From the NCBI GenBank assembly GCA_017454585.1, contig JAFTCU010000080.1, positions 1 to 23,443 of the forward strand: 23,443 bases of DNA. Direction: 5' to 3'. Shown in pieces: positions 21,979-23,443 of the stretch. This stretch comes from Thermoguttaceae bacterium (GTDB lineage Bacteria > Planctomycetota > Planctomycetia > Pirellulales > Thermoguttaceae). The notes beneath the pieces were generated by a model. That model saw only the letters and a program-made list of their open reading frames with translations. It had not been told where the DNA came from and made no database searches. The position numbers were made by a program, and so were the translations under genes. Every line of letters starts with the position of its first letter. Position 1 is the first letter of the stretch.

Positions 21979-22698
21979 ATGTCAGACTCTTCCATTTTAA
22001 TTGAAGCAGATTCCCTGTGCAAGTATTACGGCCCGTTCACGGCAATCGAAAACGTTTCGTTCCAGATCCGCCGCGGCGAAGTCGTGGCCTTTCTTGGCCC
22101 CAATGGAGCCGGTAAAAGCACCACGATGAAAATTCTGACGGGCTTCCTTGCTCCGAGTTCCGGTACTGCCCGAATCGCCGGGTTCAACATGAGTTCCGAG
22201 CGCATCGCCGGAGCGCGTCATCTCGGCTACTTGCCGGAAAACGGACCTCTTTACCCCGACATGACCCCTAAAGGTCTGCTCGAATTTTTCGCCAACGCGC
22301 TCGGAATGACCCGAAAAAGCAGGCTGCAGCGGATGGAATGGGTCATCGAAATGTGTAATTTAAGTTCCGTTCTCGGGAAACCCATTGGAAAACTTTCCCG
22401 TGGTTTTCGTCAGCGGGTCGGAATGGCCCGGGTACTGCTCCATGACCCGGACGTCCTCATCCTTGATGAACCCACGTCGGGCTTGGACCCCATTCAAATC
22501 CAGGAGGTTCGCAAGACGATCCGTGCGCTTGGCGAGACGAAAACGATCCTGCTTTCGACGCACATTTTACAAGAGGTGGAGGCCATGACCAACCGGATCC
22601 TGTTCATTGCGGAGGGCCGGTTGAAATTCGACGGAAGTGTTTCGGATTTCACCCAAAACCAGTCACTCGAAGCACATTTTTGCGAGCTTGGAGTTTAA
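21979..22698 (+). CDS. ABC transporter ATP-binding protein (ABC-2/GldA-like)
   Basis: A 239-residue ATPase with Walker A GPNGAGKST (40-48), a Q-loop region in which LGYLPENGPLYPDMT replaces a classical Gln (usual in drug/ABC-2 type exporters), signature LSRGFRQRVGMARVLL, Walker B VLILDEPTSGLD and H-loop LLSTHILQEVEAM. It would power an ABC-2 permease for export of lipids, polysaccharides or drugs. No permease gene follows, since the next gene codes for peptide deformylase, so the partner must lie elsewhere or have been lost. The start at 21979 gives the normal family N-terminus; a longer frame starting at 21913 would overlap the preceding gene. The RNase Z-like stop lies 5 bp upstream, which implies cotranscription. 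Confidence 0.9.
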   Translation: MSDSSILIEADSLCKYYGPFTAIENVSFQIRRGEVVAFLGPNGAGKSTTMKILTGFLAPSSGTARIAGFNMSSERIAGARHLGYLPENGPLYPDMTPKGLLEFFANALGMTRKSRLQRMEWVIEMCNLSSVLGKPIGKLSRGFRQRVGMARVLLHDPDVLILDEPTSGLDPIQIQEVRKTIRALGETKTILLSTHILQEVEAMTNRILFIAEGRLKFDGSVSDFTQNQSLEAHFCELGV

Positions 22699-22833
22699 AA
22701 TATCTGGAAAATTCGCTTGTGACGCGGGTTTCCTCGACCCATAAAAGAGCCGCCCCCCCTCGCCTTTTCCGCCAAATGATGTATATTTAAAAATATTGTA
22801 CCAGACAAACGATTTTAACGAGAGAGGTTTCAA

Positions 22834-23403
22834 ATGGAAGTCGTGAAGTATCCACACCCAGTTTTGAAGATGGTTTGTAAACCGCTGCGTAAAGTTGACG
22901 CGGAACTGAAGGCGATCATCACCGAGATGTTCCCGCTTATGTACGAAACCAAAGGTGTTGGACTCGCCGCCAATCAGGTGGGTCTTCCGTACCGGTTCTT
23001 CATCATGAACGAAACTGGCGATCCTGCCAACAAAGAGAAGGAATTCGTTTTCATCAATCCGGAAATTCAGCTCGGCGGAGGGCGGCCCGTGAAGGGTGAA
23101 GAAGGGTGTTTGAGTTTCCCGAAAATTTACGCCGACGTGGTCCGCGCCCCGAAAGTCACGATCACGGGTTTCAATCTGGATGGTCAGCCCGTAAAAATGG
23201 TCTTCAAAGGTTTCCCCGCCCGCATCATTCAGCACGAATTTGACCACTTGAACGGGATTTCCTTCGTGAATCGTCTGGACGAGGAAGAGTCCGATTACGT
23301 CGAGGACGATCTGGCGGCCCTGGAGCGCAAGTACACCGACGCGAAAATGGACGAAGCCGCCATTCAGAAGGAAATCGACGAACTGCTCGCGCTTCGTACC
23401 TGA
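22834..23403 (+). CDS. def: Peptide deformylase
   Basis: A 189-residue iron/zinc metalloenzyme that removes the formyl group from nascent proteins' N-terminal methionine. All three motifs are intact: GVGLAANQ (41-48), EGCLS (C92 binds the metal) and QHEFDH (H134, E135, H138). The C-terminal 45 residues, after NRLDEEES, form an acidic, charged helix that makes the protein slightly longer than typical type 1 enzymes. GAGAGG lies before the ATG at 22834. The 135-bp gap upstream and the absence of coupling suggest its own promoter, though none is clear (a TATATT lies near 22782). def is usually followed by fmt; a possible next start lies at 23436. Confidence 0.96.
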   Translation: MEVVKYPHPVLKMVCKPLRKVDAELKAIITEMFPLMYETKGVGLAANQVGLPYRFFIMNETGDPANKEKEFVFINPEIQLGGGRPVKGEEGCLSFPKIYADVVRAPKVTITGFNLDGQPVKMVFKGFPARIIQHEFDHLNGISFVNRLDEEESDYVEDDLAALERKYTDAKMDEAAIQKEIDELLALRT

Positions 23404-23435
23404 AGCCCTTTTAAAAAATCCAGGATAAAAAACCG

Positions 23436-23443
23436 ATGCAGGA
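23436..23443 (+). CDS. Possible start of the next gene, cut by window end
   Basis: An ATG at 23436 is preceded by AGGA about 10 bases upstream and lies 33 bp after the def stop. Only two codons are visible (Met-Gln), so identity is unknown; methionyl-tRNA formyltransferase is a contextual guess only. Confidence 0.3.

Overview
The window looks like a chromosomal piece of a Gram-negative-type bacterium, most likely a planctomycete (or a close PVC relative such as Lentisphaerota). The arguments are an HzsA-related di-haem propeller protein of the kind common in non-anammox planctomycetes, Tat-exported Fe-S proteins, an LpoB-like/COG3014-like lipoprotein pair, a DnaA with an atypical DNA-recognition signature and a very long domain II, and a dnaA that is not next to dnaN. 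This assignment is inference from gene content; there is no rRNA in the window. No phage, transposase, CRISPR or resistance genes were found.

Layout. 1-371: non-coding, a long inverted-repeat element. 372-1448 (-): exported metallophosphoesterase. 1449-1746: copy 1 of a dispersed palindromic repeat. 1747-3982 (-): two-gene lipoprotein operon (LpoB-like, then COG3014-like). 3983-4174: divergent promoters. 4175-7135 (+): three tightly packed genes coding for a Tat-exported aldo/keto reductase with two [4Fe-4S] clusters, a NapH-like membrane polyferredoxin and a NapG-like Tat-exported ferredoxin. 7162-10929 (+): dnaE, replicative polymerase III alpha. 10964-13792 (+): HzsA-related di-haem protein. 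13800-14321 (-): nitroreductase. 14582-15547 (+): YhaM-like OB/HD exoribonuclease, separated by a shared terminator from the convergent dnaA (15614-17674, -). 17687-17984: AT-rich dnaA control region. 17985-18494 (-): secreted SNase-type nuclease; then tRNA-His(GTG) with its own promoter and terminator. 18739-19904 (-): FHA protein and a nucleoside deoxyribosyltransferase-like protein. 20031-20765 (-): GNAT acetyltransferase. 20766-21214: copy 2 of the dispersed repeat and a hairpin-rich leader. 21215-22698 (+): RNase Z-like MBL protein and an ABC ATPase. 22834-23403 (+): peptide deformylase, probably followed by another gene cut by the window end.

How the genes work together. Most loci are housekeeping: replication initiation and elongation (dnaA, dnaE), RNA processing (YhaM-like, RNase Z-like, tRNA-His), protein N-terminal processing (def) and cell-envelope maintenance (LpoB-like pair). 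The most distinctive functional unit is the AKR/NapH-like/NapG-like operon. It reads as a membrane-anchored electron chain that delivers quinol electrons to an extracytoplasmic aldo/keto reductase, in a compartment where NADPH should not be available. The most distinctive non-coding features are two roughly 190-200 nt copies of a palindromic repeat and a third, GC-rich, inverted repeat; all three are built from ATCC-type units about 9 nt apart. The tRNA-His with A73 and the altered DnaA signature are also worth a second look.
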